Positions 1 to 12,178 of a DNA stretch of 51,161 bases are shown here, piece after piece. The DNA lies in contig MU119540.1 of assembly GCA_014904845.1 (NCBI GenBank), positions 1-51,161 of the forward strand, in the 5' to 3' direction. Position 1 is the stretch's first letter. Each line of letters opens with the position of its first letter. The DNA is from Acephala macrosclerotiorum (taxonomy: Eukaryota; Ascomycota; Leotiomycetes; Helotiales; Mollisiaceae). The position numbers and the translations under genes are program-made. Under the pieces are notes generated by a model. The model searched no databases, was not told the DNA's origin, and saw only the letters and a list, made by a program, of their open reading frames with translations.

Positions 1-383
1 TATTTATATTATTATAATTAATATAAATTTTAATATTTAATTAAAATTATATTTTTTTATATTATTTTTTTAATATATATTTAATATTTTTATTAAATAT
101 AATTTTAATTTTATAAAATATTTTTAAAATTTAAATATATATATATATATATATATTTTTATAATAATATTAAAAATAATATAAAAAAATATAATTTTAA
201 TTAAATATTAAAATTTTATTATTTTAAAATATTATAATAAAAATAAATTTAAAAAATATTAATATAAAAAATTAAAAATAATTAAAAAAATTTAAAAATT
301 ATAATTTATTATTTTTAATATTAAAAACGAAATTATTAATTTAATTAACGTTTAAATAATTTATTAATAAATAAAAATTATTA
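1..383. other. AT-rich RIP-decayed DNA, no gene
   Basis: Almost pure A/T with an (AT)n run near 137-156. The few C and G bases are mostly CpG. No reading frame or recognisable element is visible. It ends at the TA dinucleotide (382-383) that forms the left target duplication of the next element. Confidence 0.8.
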
Positions 384-1161
384 CATCAGAAAAAATTTTT
401 ATATGCTAATTGGTTGTCAATAGTACCAGCGGCTTGCCAATAGCGCGCACTACGCAGTAATTGCATGTCTAAAACTTTGGCGCCCAATGATAGTCGATTG
501 GCAAGTGGGTCCGGGCCAATAAGAACACCAAAACTCTCGGCTCTCGGGCGGCTGCAGACGGCTGCGAGCGGCATTTATGCAGCCATACTTAATCAATTGA
601 GCCGCTCAGCCTCTAAGTGCCTCATCTTAAGCTCTCAACACTGATTAACTGCGGCACTCGCTCGCAGCACTCACTAGCACTCTCTACGCGCGTAAACTTT
701 GCTTGAATCGATCGATTCTACGATCAGATTTTAAATAGCGTTAATATTTTCAATTTTCATTCTTATCCATTTGCATGATTTATGAGACGGTGAAGATCTA
801 TTGGTCGGATAAGGCGCGGCCGCTAGTCTGCATATAAGTCTTGGCGAAGAACACTAAAACTCAATAAGTTCTAACTTTATAGTTTAATATCTCAATGCGC
901 GCTCGATAGATTTACTTGAAACTCTTATAATAGACTAAATAAGTACTATAAATTATAAGTTTTAAATATCTAAGTATTTAGTCTTAAGCTAATACTATTA
1001 GCAATGCTTTGGCACTATTGGCATCGAGCTGGCGCTATTAGTATTAGACTAAAATAGTCGGTAGCGCTGGTAATCGATTAAGTTGCCATTGGCTCGCTAA
1101 TAACGCTACTAGCGCACGTGTTTTTCGATAAAACGACTGGCAAAAAATATTTTTTCTGATA
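384..1161 (-). mobile_element. 0.78 kb TIR element, copy 1 (well preserved, MITE-like)
   Basis: A 778-bp block of near-normal GC with terminal inverted repeats: the left end starts CATCAGAAAAAAT and the right end, read in reverse, starts TATCAGAAAAAAT. TA dinucleotides flank both ends (382-383, 1162-1163), the target choice of Tc1/mariner-type elements. No transposase fits inside, so it is probably non-autonomous. A minus-strand frame of 62 codons (574-386) is shared with copy 2 but has no recognised function. The orientation is opposite to copy 2 (11414-12176). Interior CACGTG and CpG sites are still present, so RIP has been light here. Confidence 0.8.
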
Positions 1162-1163
1162 TA

Positions 1164-2987
1164 TAAAAAAATTATAATTTAAAATAAATAAAAATTATTA
1201 AAAAAAAAAAATTTAATTATAAAAATATATTTTATTATCGAGTTTAAAATAAAATATTAATATAAATAATAATAATAATATTTTATTTATAAAAAATATT
1301 AATATTAATATTTAATAATTTAAAATTTATTTAAATTAAAAATTCGAAAAAAATATTATATTAAATTTTTAATATTTATTTTACATTATATAATATATAA
1401 TTAAATTTGTATACGTAATTAAATTTATTATTTAATTCGATTTATTATTTTATATAAATCGTTTTTTTAATTTTATTATATAAAAATATAATTTTAATAT
1501 TTATTCAATTAATTTTTTAATTTAAAGTAATTATTATTATAAAAATCAATTTACAATTTATTAATTTAATAATTGTAATAAAAATCTCAATAAAATCAAA
1601 TTTTTTTTATTAATTATTATAAATAATATATCGAGTTTTATAATGAATAATTTAATTATTTAAATCGCGTATATATTTATAAATTTATTTATTGAAAAAT
1701 ATTTATTAATTTATTAATCGTTTAATTAAAATTTAAATATTATTTTTTTTATTATTTTTTTTTATTTATTAATATTTAAATAATTTAAAAAAAATATATT
1801 TAAAAAAAAAATTTAATTATAAAATAAAATTTTTTATTAAATTTAATATTATTTTTAATTTTTAAATTTATATTTTGTTTTATTAATATTTTTATAAAAA
1901 ATAAAAAATTTAAAATATTAAAATTTTCAATTTTCAATTTTAAATATATTTATAAAATTTTATTTATTATTCGAAAGAAATTTTTTGCTTTTTATAATAA
2001 TAAATTTTAAAATCTTATAAATATTTGAATTTTTATATAAAATTTTAAATTAAAATATTTAAAAGTAATTAATATATTTAAAATTAAATTTTTTTTATAA
2101 TAATTTAATAATAAATTTTTTTTTTATATAAATTAAATTTTATATATTTTCAATCGAATAATATTTAATATTATAATTATATTATTATTATTATTTAAAA
2201 AATTTAAAATTTATAAAAGTTTTTTTAATATATTAAAAATAATAAAAATAAAACGTTTTATATTAATAATAAACAACGATTTTAAAAATAAATTCAAAAA
2301 ATTTTAATTTTATAATTTTTTTTTTTATAATATAAATATTATATATTTAATAAATACGATTATTGTTTATAAATATTTAATAAATATAATTTTTTTTTAT
2401 ATTTAATAAAAACGATTTTATAATTTAATTTTTTTTTTATTTTTTTTTATTTTTTTTATTATTATATATAAAAATAAATTATAATTTAAAATAATTTAAA
2501 TTATTATTCGAATTAAATATTAAAATTTTTAATTATTATTTCAACGATTATTTATAATATTATTTTAATACGTTTTATTATATTATTTATTTATAAATTA
2601 TATAAAATGATTAATTTAAAATAAATATTTATATTAATAAAATTAAATTAAAAATTTTTTAAAATATATATTTTTTTTATTTAAAAATATACAATTTAAT
2701 TGTAATAAAAAATTTAAAAAAATTTAAATTTATTAAATATATTAAATTTGTATTTTATAATATATATTTCGATTTTTTTAATTTTATTATAATAAAAATA
2801 AATAAAATATTTAAAATCGTTAAAATATTATTTTAAATTAATATAATATTTATAAAAAGTTTTTTTATTTGTTTTTTTAAATACGTTTTATAAATATATA
2901 ATACGAAAAATTATTTTAATTTTATATTTTAATTTTTTTTTTAATTTAATTAAATTTTTTGTATTAAATAATATATATATATATATA
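1164..2987. other. AT-rich RIP-decayed DNA, no gene
   Basis: Overwhelmingly A/T with isolated CpG sites, homopolymer runs and an (AT)n stretch at 2970-2989 that served as a TA-rich target for the next transposon. I see no coding frame or identifiable repeat boundary. Confidence 0.7.
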
Positions 2988-2989
2988 TA

Positions 2990-5122
2990 CAAATAAACTT
3001 TTATATAGCGATCTTTAAAATAATAATATTTTAGTATTTAACAATACGATAATCGAAACAGAAAGTTTTTTGCTTTAATTTAAGGATTTCTTTTTATATA
3101 ACGAATATCGTTAATTTTCGAGATATCGAACTTGTTTTTTCTTATACAAATCGTTAATAAAAGTGCAAATTCGATACTTTTTCTAGTAATACGAAATGTT
3201 CGATATTGCAAGCGAGCAAAATAAAAAAAAGAATAAAATATTAACAGTTTAAACTATCGATCTCACTATTTTTCAGACTTTATTTACGCTTAATTCTACA
3301 TCGAATACAACTTCGAATAGTACTTTTGAACTCTTGAAAACTATTAAATGACGTCGTGCGATGACTAATATCGATCGAAGGAATATACGTCGATATAAAC
3401 AAGAGAATCTCTCTACGAAGTATACTGAGATTACTATGTGATTTTTAAACAAGTTCAATTATAAGATTATTCAATTTATAGTCATAGACAGTCTTAGCGC
3501 TAAGTACGATTGCTTTGATTATAATAATCGAAAAAACAAATACTTTATTTAAACAAAGACTATTTCTACTGATTATTCTCTTTATAATACTACTTTATTC
3601 GAATAGTAGTAAGTTATGCAAAAGAAGAAAACTATAATTACTAAAGAAATTTTAAAAGTAAAAACATACGATATTTGATTTCTTTTTTCTTAGTATTGCG
3701 ATTTTTTAGAATCAAAATAGTCTAATGAATAATTCAATAGATTCAATAATAGATACAATATCAAAGAATTTATTATTTATAGTAAAACTATTTCTATAGA
3801 AATCAATACCTCTGAAAACATTCAATTTATAGTAGAATGTAAAATTGTTTGCAAAGATTATTTACTTTGAAACGTTTTAAATATAAATAAAACGATACTT
3901 TTTTAAAAGTTTTCTTTAAATAAAATTCTTATTACAAAGAGTAGAAATAATTCTAAGTAAAAGAAAAATAAAATTACTTTCGCGTTTATTATTAATATCG
4001 ACGATTTAAAGAAATTCGATCTTTGGATTATTGGCAAAATAAAAAATTCTCGTTGTTTTAAAAAAATCAATCGATATTTTTTAAAAGTCTATTATCGATA
4101 CAATAAAACGAAATAAATAATTAGTTTTGTATACAAAGATTACTTTGAGTAATTTAACAATAAAATAAAAATCGAAAATAAATTTTTTTTTTTGTTTATA
4201 AATAATTTTTTTGAACATAAGTTAATAGTCAAGCTTTGTAGTAAATCTAATGCATTGAGTAATATCAAAGTATTATTTTTGTTTAAAAATACTATTTTTT
4301 ACTAGCAATTTTACGATCAAAAGATTATTAATAGTTTCAAATTATATTATTGCAAACAGTAAATAGTTTTTATGATCAAATACTATAAAAAAAACACAAA
4401 ATTTTTCAAGTTAATAATATTGTTTTATATTATTAATTGAACAATTTACACTTAGAATAATTATATTAAACAATAAATTATTTTTAATTACTAGTGAAAA
4501 TCTACTTTTATAATTTCAATAACTAATAAATTTAATGAGTATATTAATTTAAATAATATACTTATTATTATAAAAAAAAACAAAGTTATTAGATTTTACT
4601 TAATACAAAGTATTTAATTTATTCTACAAATTACTAATTCTTTTTCTATTTCTCAATTTTTAATTTCAAAAAATAAAATTATTACAAAGGATCTAGAGAT
4701 TATTCTTACTAATATTGTAATTAAATATGAGTCTATTAATGAAATAAATAACTCTAAAAATAAGAAAAAAAAAAAAGTACTAATTGTTTCTTATAAAAAG
4801 ACTCTATTTGCTTTAGAACAATTCTCGTTGTATGAAAAGCAGTAAAAAAATAGTCTAATTAAAGTAATGCGCAAGATTAATAGTATCAAAAGTACTTTAC
4901 AATCTCGAAAAACTCAAATAACAAAGTAAAGACAATTGAATCAAATGAATTTCATTTTTAAGTAAATAAACAACTTTAGAATTAGTAGAACAGAACTCTA
5001 AAACAATTAAAAAAATATATATTTTTATTCATTTCCACGTGATTTTCCTCTATATAACGATTTCTGATTAAATCGTTAATAATTTGATCTCTCGAATATA
5101 TCGCTATATAGAGATTTGTTTG
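2990..5122 (+). mobile_element. Fot1/pogo-type DNA transposon, RIP-mutated, full length
   Basis: A 2,133-bp element bounded by terminal inverted repeats: left CAAATAAACTTTTATATAGC, right (reverse complement) CAAACAAATCTCTATATAGC. TA dinucleotides flank both ends (2988-2989 and 5123-5124). The length and TA target fit fungal Fot1/pogo members of the Tc1/mariner superfamily. The interior encodes a plus-strand transposase remnant (see separate entry). The TIR differences are C-to-T and G-to-A except for one or two positions. These TIRs do not match those of the 0.77 kb elements nearby, so it is not their obvious parent. Confidence 0.85.
3361..4960 (+). pseudogene. Fot1/pogo-type transposase remnant (CENP-B-like HTH + DDE)
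   Basis: One reading frame (starting at 3361) runs through without visible frameshift but holds many TGA/TAG/TAA codons where Trp or Gln is expected, as RIP produces. Order of remnants: a CENP-B-type N-terminal helix-turn-helix (NIDRRNIRRYKQEN, then MWFLNKFNYKIIQF and DSLSAKYDC); a second HTH with MQKKKTIITKEILKVK, SNEW and RYNIKE; a DDE-core stretch with DLWIIGK..N.RCFK near 4018-4053; a degenerate NFFEHK segment near 4204; and QFYDQKIINSFKLYYCKQ near 4306-4360, the remnant of the family's QPLDQGII-type motif. Family members are roughly 500-550 aa and this frame could hold about that. The exact start and end are uncertain: codons before 3361 may belong, and the C-terminal part past 4500 is recognised only by open stretches. 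It cannot make a working enzyme. Confidence 0.85.
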
Positions 5123-5124
5123 TA

Positions 5125-8100
5125 TATTTTTAATATAAATACGATTAAAATTCGATATTAAAACTTTTATTAAATTAATTTAAATTTTTTAAACGTTTAT
5201 TTAAAATATATTATATATATTATTTATTATTAATTTAAATTATAAATGTTATTATTATAATCGATTTAAATAATTCGTTATTAAAAAATTAATTTATTAA
5301 TATTAAAATAAAATGAAATTTTAAATAATTATAATAATAAAAATAATAAAAAATTTGTTTTTAATTATTAAAATTATATTATTATTATCGAATTTTATTT
5401 TAATATTTATTCGAATAAAATTTAAATAAAATACGAAATTAATTTCGAGTTTCGAATAATAAATAATATTATATATATATAAAATTAATTCGTTTTTTCG
5501 AATAAAATTTTAATCGATAAAATAATAATATTTTTCTTACGTAATTTTAAATTGTATTTATCGATTCTCGTAATTATATCGAATTTTTTTATTAAAAAAT
5601 CGTATTAATTTAAATAATTTTTATTTATAAAATATATATTATATATATTTATTATTAAAAATAAATATATTAATAAATATATTTTTAATTTACGAAATAA
5701 AAACTTTTTAAATTTTAATAAAAATTATAAAAATATTAAACGTAAAAAAAACGAATAATATTAAAATATAATAATTAAATAATTAAAAAAAAAAAATTTT
5801 ATTTTAAAATAATAAAAAAAATATATATAAATAATTTAAAAAATTTATATTACTATTTTTAAAAATTGAAAAATATAAATATAAATATTAAAAATATATA
5901 TTTTATAAATAATAAAAAAAATATTATAAAAAATAAAATTGTAAATAAAAAAATATTATTAATTTTTTTTAAAAATAATAATAAATTCGATTATTAATTA
6001 TTAATTTATATTGTAATACAAATTTATTTTAATATATTTTTTTTTTAATTTTAAAATTAAAACGAATAATTATAATTTTTTTTATAATTTTTTTTTTAAT
6101 TAATTCGTTTTTTGATACGTTTTTTTTTAATTTAAAAATATTTATTAAATACAATTTTCAAATAAAATTTTTTTATAATATATTTAAAAAAAAATATAAT
6201 AAAATTTTTTTAAAATTTTTTTTATATAAATAAAATAATATAATAATACGAATTAATAATTGTTTTAATAATTACTTTTTTTTTATAATAATTACAAATT
6301 TATTAAATATAATTATTATTTAAAATTATAATTTAAAATAAAAAAAATAAAATTTTTTTTAAAAAAAAAATATAATTATATTTATTAATATTTTTAATAT
6401 TATTAAAATATATATTAAATTTTAAAATTAAAATTAATTATTTAATTTTATTAATAAAAATTTAATAGTATTTTTTTAAAATTATTAATTATATTTTTTT
6501 TTTCGCGAATTATAATATAGTAATATTAAATTTATTATTAATTATATTTTTATTTGAAATTTGAAATTTATTTTATTTATTTAAATATTTTTAAAATAAA
6601 TTATTATTTTTTTTTTAATTGCAAATAATTTTATAAATATATTATTAATAATTTTTCAACAAAAATAATATTTATTAATAAAAACATTATTAATTTTTCA
6701 ATTTTAATCGATTTAATTAAATTTGTAATTATTATATAAAGAATTATAAATATTTATACGAATTTCAATAATAATTTTAATATATTTTTAATAAAATTCG
6801 TATATTTCGAAATTCTTTTTATTAAAAAATAAAATTTTTATTTATAGTTTAAATAATAATAAAAACGAAAAAAAATTATAAAAAAAATTTCATTTAAATT
6901 ATTTATAAAAAAATTATTTCGAATTAAATAAAAATTTAAATTATATTTTAATTAAAATTTAAATTTAAATTATATTTTAATTTATTAAATTTTTTATAAT
7001 TTTAAAAATTAATTTTTAAATTTTTTTTTAAAAAAATTAAAAATTAAAAATTAAAACGTAAAATTTAATATTTTTAATTTTAATTTAAATATTTAATTTT
7101 GAGAAAATTAATAAATAATTATTCGTAAAATTTATTTAATAAAAAATATTTAATAAAATTTAATTTTATAAAATACTTCGAATTTATAATTTATTAAACG
7201 ATTATTTTATATAAAAAAATATATATAAATTTAAAAAAAATTTATTATTTTATAAAATTTTTTCAAAAAAATTTTTTTTATATATATACGTTTAAATTAA
7301 TTAATTTTATATATAATTTATCGTATAATTATTTTTAATAATATAATCGTATTTAATGAAATAATAATTATAAAAAAAATTTAAATACGTTTTTATTTTA
7401 AATATTAAATATTCAATTATCGTAAACGATTTTAATTTAATTTTAATTATTCGAGTTTATTTTCAATTATTTAAATTTATTTTTAATTATTTTAATAAAA
7501 TTTAAATTATTTTATATTAATAATATTATTTTAATATATTAAATATATAAAAATAAAATATATTTTTCGAAATAAAATTTATTATATATAAATAATATTA
7601 AAAATTTTTTTTAAACGATTTTAAAATAATTTTAAAAAGTATTTTTTTTATTAATTTTAAAATGTTTTTAAAATAATTATAAAAATTTAAAAAAAATTTA
7701 AAAAAACGATTTTATTTAATAATATTAATAATTTTATTTATTTTTAAATTTGTAATTTTTAAATTTCGAAATTCGAAAATATATATATTTCTTTTTTTTT
7801 AAATTTTTTTTTTTAATAATTTTTAATAGAAAAAATTATTAAAATTAATATTAATTAATTATTTTATATTTTTTAAATTTAAAATAAAAAAATAAATATT
7901 AAAATATTAATTAATAATAAATTTTTTATATTTTAAATTTAAAAAATATTAATTATAATATATAATAAATAAATTTTTTTTTAAATTTATACAATTTATT
8001 ATATTTATAAAAAAAAAATTTAAAAATTTTTATTTAAAATTTTTATTTTAAAATTTTATTATTTATTTTAAATATAATAATCGTAATAATAATAAAAATA

Positions 8101-8804
8101 CTATTAAAAAATATATTAAATATAATAATTATAATATAAAAATTATAATATATTAAATAAATTTAAATTTAATATTTATAAAAATATAATTTAAAAATTG
8201 AAAATTTAAAAAAAAAATTATTTTATATAATAAAATATTTAATATATTATTTTTAATTTTTTTATTTATTGTTTTTTTTTATTTATATTATTTAAATTTA
8301 ATTTTTTTTTATTAATTTTTTTTAATTAAATTTTTATATAATATATTAACGAATTTTTAACGTTTTTTAATATTATATTTAAAATATAAAATTAAATATT
8401 CGAAAATTCGATTTATTATATATTTATTAATTATAATTTGTTTTTAAATTTTTATTATTTTTATTATTTTATTATATTTTTTATATTTTATTTAATTAAA
8501 TAAATTAATAAATATTATTATATTTTTTTATTTAATTTTTTTTTTTTTTATATTTATATTATATTATTTTATTATTTTGTTTTTTTAATTTATTAATAAT
8601 AAAAAAAAATTTATAAAACGTTTTTTTATTTAAAAAAACTATTTATTATAATATTTAAAATATATTATTAATTTTTATTAAAAAAAAAATTTTTCGTTTT
8701 TTTTTATTTAAATTACAAAAATAATAATTTTTAATACGAAATTAAATTTTTTAAAAATATAAAAAAATTATTTAATATTTTAATATTTATTTAAATATTT
8801 ATTA
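5125..8804. other. AT-rich RIP-decayed DNA, no gene
   Basis: About 3.7 kb of nearly pure A/T. Remaining C and G are mostly in CpG. Long A and T runs and short simple repeats occur throughout. No open frame of interest and no recognisable terminal repeats were found by eye, though heavily decayed transposons are the likely source. Confidence 0.7.
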
Positions 8805-10215
8805 TATTTTATATAAAATGTTTTTCTCGTTTCGAAAAAAAAAATTCGTTCGTCGATTCGTAAACGAATTAATCAATAAACGAAAATATTTTTTTTTTTA
8901 CTCGATATATATTTTATTTTACAAATCTCGTAAAATCGTTTTTACGAAAAATTTTAAAATCTTCGATTTTAATAATTTATTCTTATTTCAAGTTTTAAAT
9001 TAAAAACTTTTAATTTGAGCGTTTTATAAATATTTGAAATTAATATAATTATTGAGAAATAATAATTTGAAATTTTATCGAGTAATAAAATCAATAAATT
9101 AATAAGTTTTTTAATGTTTAAAATAAAAACGTACTATGAAATCTCATATTACTAAAAAAATACTCTTTAGAATTTTCGTTTTATATTTAATTATTACGAT
9201 CGATTTAATCAATTTAAATTACTTTATTTAATATATAATTTCAAAAAAAATCTTTTTAAAATTTCTCTCGAGAATTATACAATCGTAAAACAATTCTAGT
9301 ATTTAAATATTTAATATTTTAAACAAAAACGCATTTTTAACGAAGTTTTATATCAAGAAAATAATACTAGAAAAATACTCTTTAAAATTCTCGTTTTTAT
9401 ATTCAATTACTACGATCGATTCAATCAATTTAAATTACTTTATTTAATATATAATTTCAAAAAAAAATTTCTTTGAAACTCGCTTTAAAAGTTGTACAAT
9501 TATAAAAATATCCAGTATTTAAATAAGCGTTTAAATGTCTAAAGTAAAAAATACTTTTAATAGAATTTTATATTAAAAGAATACTCTTTAGAATTCTCGT
9601 TTTTTATATCGAATTACTACGATCGATTTAATTAATTTGAATTACTTTATTTAATATATAATTCTAAAGAAAAACTCTTTAAAACTTTTTTTTAAATTGT
9701 ACAATTATAAAAATATTCAATATTTAAATAAATATTTTAATATTTAAAACAAAAACGCATTTAAAGAATTTTAATATTTTTTATTAGAAAAACGATTATC
9801 GATCTTAGTATTTAAAACAGAAATATATTTGAGCAATTTTGCGATCGCGATTTTAATTGAATACAATTATATTTTATTAATTTGCGTAATAACGAATTAA
9901 TAAAATTATTTAAAACTTGAAATATAAAAATATTTTATTGAGTTTCAATTTATTTATATATTTTATACAATTTGTATTAGTAAATAACTTTTAATTGTAA
10001 TCGCATATAAATCGAAATTTTAATATTTTTTACGAAATCGATTATATATTAATTTGAAATTACTATATAATTATTTTTACTATTAAATTTTTAATAAATT
10101 AATTAAATCGCTTTATTTGAATACTTCGATTAAATTTTATTAAAATCGCTTATTATTGAAATAATTCGTATTACGTAAATTACACGTGATTTAAAAATTA
10201 ATATTAATTTTTAAA
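8805..10215 (+). repeat. Repeat A: 1.4 kb repeat with 215-bp tandem core
   Basis: A block slightly richer in C/G than its surroundings. Its core holds three tandem units anchored by TACTCTTTA at 9161, 9376 and 9592 (spacing 215 and 216 bp); each unit then carries an ATTACTACGATCGATT-like stretch. An inverted copy (repeat B) lies at about 48405-49515, matching both outside flanks and the tandem core. A 61-codon open frame at 8818-9003 falls in the left flank; it looks like chance, since its sequence is low complexity and lies in repeated DNA. No terminal repeats or transposase were recognised, so the class is unknown. Confidence 0.7.
9100..9790 (+). repeat. Three tandem units of about 215 bp
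   Basis: Successive units share the TACTCTTTA anchor, a GATCGATT segment about 50 bp on, and a TTACTTTATTTAATATATAA segment. Units differ mostly by transitions plus small indels. The inverted repeat B has only two units at this place, so unit number varies between copies. Confidence 0.75.
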
Positions 10216-11411
10216 ACGAACAATTAATAATTCGTATTTTAATTTATTTAATTTTTATTTTAATTTTATAAAATTATTATATTCGTATTTTTAATTAATT
10301 AAAAATTTTATATAATTTATTTTTTATTTTTTTTATTTATTTATTTAATCGATTAATTATATATTAAATATTAAAATATTTATAATTAATTTTTAAAATT
10401 AATTTTTCAAATTTTTATTAATATACGTATAATTTTTTTTTAATAATAATATATTTATTATTAAAAAATAAAATAAAATATATATATATATATTTATATA
10501 TTTAAAAAAAATTCTTTTTAATATTTTTATTTTAATAAGTTTTTATAAATTAAATATAAAAATAAAAATTAATTTTTATATATTTTTAATAAATTATAAT
10601 TAAAATTTAATAAAAAAATAATAATTAAAAAAAAAATTTTAATTTTAAATTTTAAATTAATATTAAATATAATTGAAAAATTAAAATATAATAAAAAATT
10701 AAATAATAAAAAATTAATTTAAAATTAAAAATAAAAAATAAAAAAAATAATTAAAAAGAAATTTTAAATAAAAAATTTTTATATTATTTTATTTTTATAA
10801 TTTTTTTAAAAATTTAAAAATTATTTTAATATAAAATTTTAATAAAATTATTTATAATTTATTTTAATTTTATATGATTTTCAATAATTTTTTTTTCGTA
10901 TAAAATAATATTAAATATTAATATATTTTAATTAATTATAAAATTATAAAATTTTAATTATTTTTATAAATAATAATTATATTCAAATTAAAATTTAAAT
11001 TCGAATAAATTTATTTAAAAAAAAATTTATAATTATATAATTTTTTTAATAACGTTTATTTAATTAAAATTTATATAATTCGTTAAAAATTTAATAAATT
11101 TTCGAAAAACGAATTTTATAAAATTTTTTTTTTTAAAATATTAAAAAATTCATTTTATAATAAATATATAAATTAAAAAAAATTAAAAAAAATTAAATTA
11201 TATATTAAATATAATATATATAAAAAAATCAATTATAAATCAATATTATTATTAAAAATGTTTATTAATTTAATAATAAATATTAATAAAAATAAAATAA
11301 TTAAAATTTTTTATTAAAATATAAATTGAAATATAATTTATTATAAAATAATTTTTAAAAATTTTATTAAAATATATTTTTTTAAAAATATAAAAAATAC
11401 GATTTTAATAA
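10216..11411. other. AT-rich RIP-decayed DNA, no gene
   Basis: Nearly pure A/T with a (TA)n run near 10480-10500. No frame or element boundary visible until the left terminal repeat of the next element. Confidence 0.7.
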
Positions 11412-11413
11412 TT

Positions 11414-12176
11414 CATCAAGAAAAATATTTTTTGCCAGTCGTTTTGTCGAAAGACACGTGCGCTAATAGCGCTATTAGCGAGCCAATGGCAGCTTAGTCG
11501 ATTGCCAGCGCTACCGGCTATTTTAGCCTAGTGCCAATAGCGCTAGCCTAGTGCCAATAGTGCCAAAGCATTGCTAATAGCACCAGCTTAAAACTAAATA
11601 CTTAGATATTTGAACTATATAATTTATAGTATTTATTTAATCTATTGTAAAAGTTTGAAGCAAATCTATCGATCGCGCATTGAGATATTAAGCTGCAAAG
11701 TTGAGAGCTATTAAGTTTTGGTGTTCTTTGCCAAGAGACTAGCGGCCGCTTCTTATCCGACCAATCATTGAAAATATCGAAGCAATCGATAAGAATGAGA
11801 ATCGAAAATATTAACGCTATTTGAAATCTGATCGTAGAATCGATCGATTCATGCAAAGTTTACGCGCGTAGAGAATGCTAAGAGAGTTTCATTAGAGAGT
11901 CTTGCAATTAATCGGTGTTGAGAGCTTAGATTGGAATGGGGCACTTAGAGGCTGAGCGGCTCAATTGATTAAGTGTGGCTGCATAAGGGCCGCGCGCAGC
12001 CGTCTGCAGCCGCCGAGAGCCGAGAGTTTTAGTGTTCTTATAGGCCCAGACTCACTTGCCAATCGACTATCATTGGGCGCCAAAGTTTTAGACATGCAAT
12101 TACTGCGTAGTACGCGCCACTGGCAAACCGCTGGCACTATTGATAGTCAATTAGCATATAAAAAAAAATTTTGATG
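11414..12176 (+). mobile_element. 0.76 kb TIR element, copy 2 (well preserved)
   Basis: The inverted-orientation counterpart of copy 1, alignable along its whole length. The left end starts CATCAAGAAAAAT and the right end reads TTTTGATG then TA (12177-12178). The left flank is TT rather than TA, so the target duplication is imperfect here. A plus-strand frame (11965-12174, 69 codons) shares the stretch LANRLSLGAKVLDMQLLRS with the frame in copy 1; it runs into the terminal repeat and has no known domain. The interior is not strongly RIP-mutated despite AT-rich flanks on both sides. Confidence 0.8.
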
Positions 12177-12178
12177 TA

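Noticed and set aside
9100..9790. CRISPR-like array
   Set aside because: The 215-bp units are contiguous tandem repeats without unique spacers, in a eukaryotic sequence.
11602..11856. 84-codon minus-strand frame in element copy 2
   Set aside because: The part of the element differs by frame-breaking changes from copy 1 and has no domain; likely chance.
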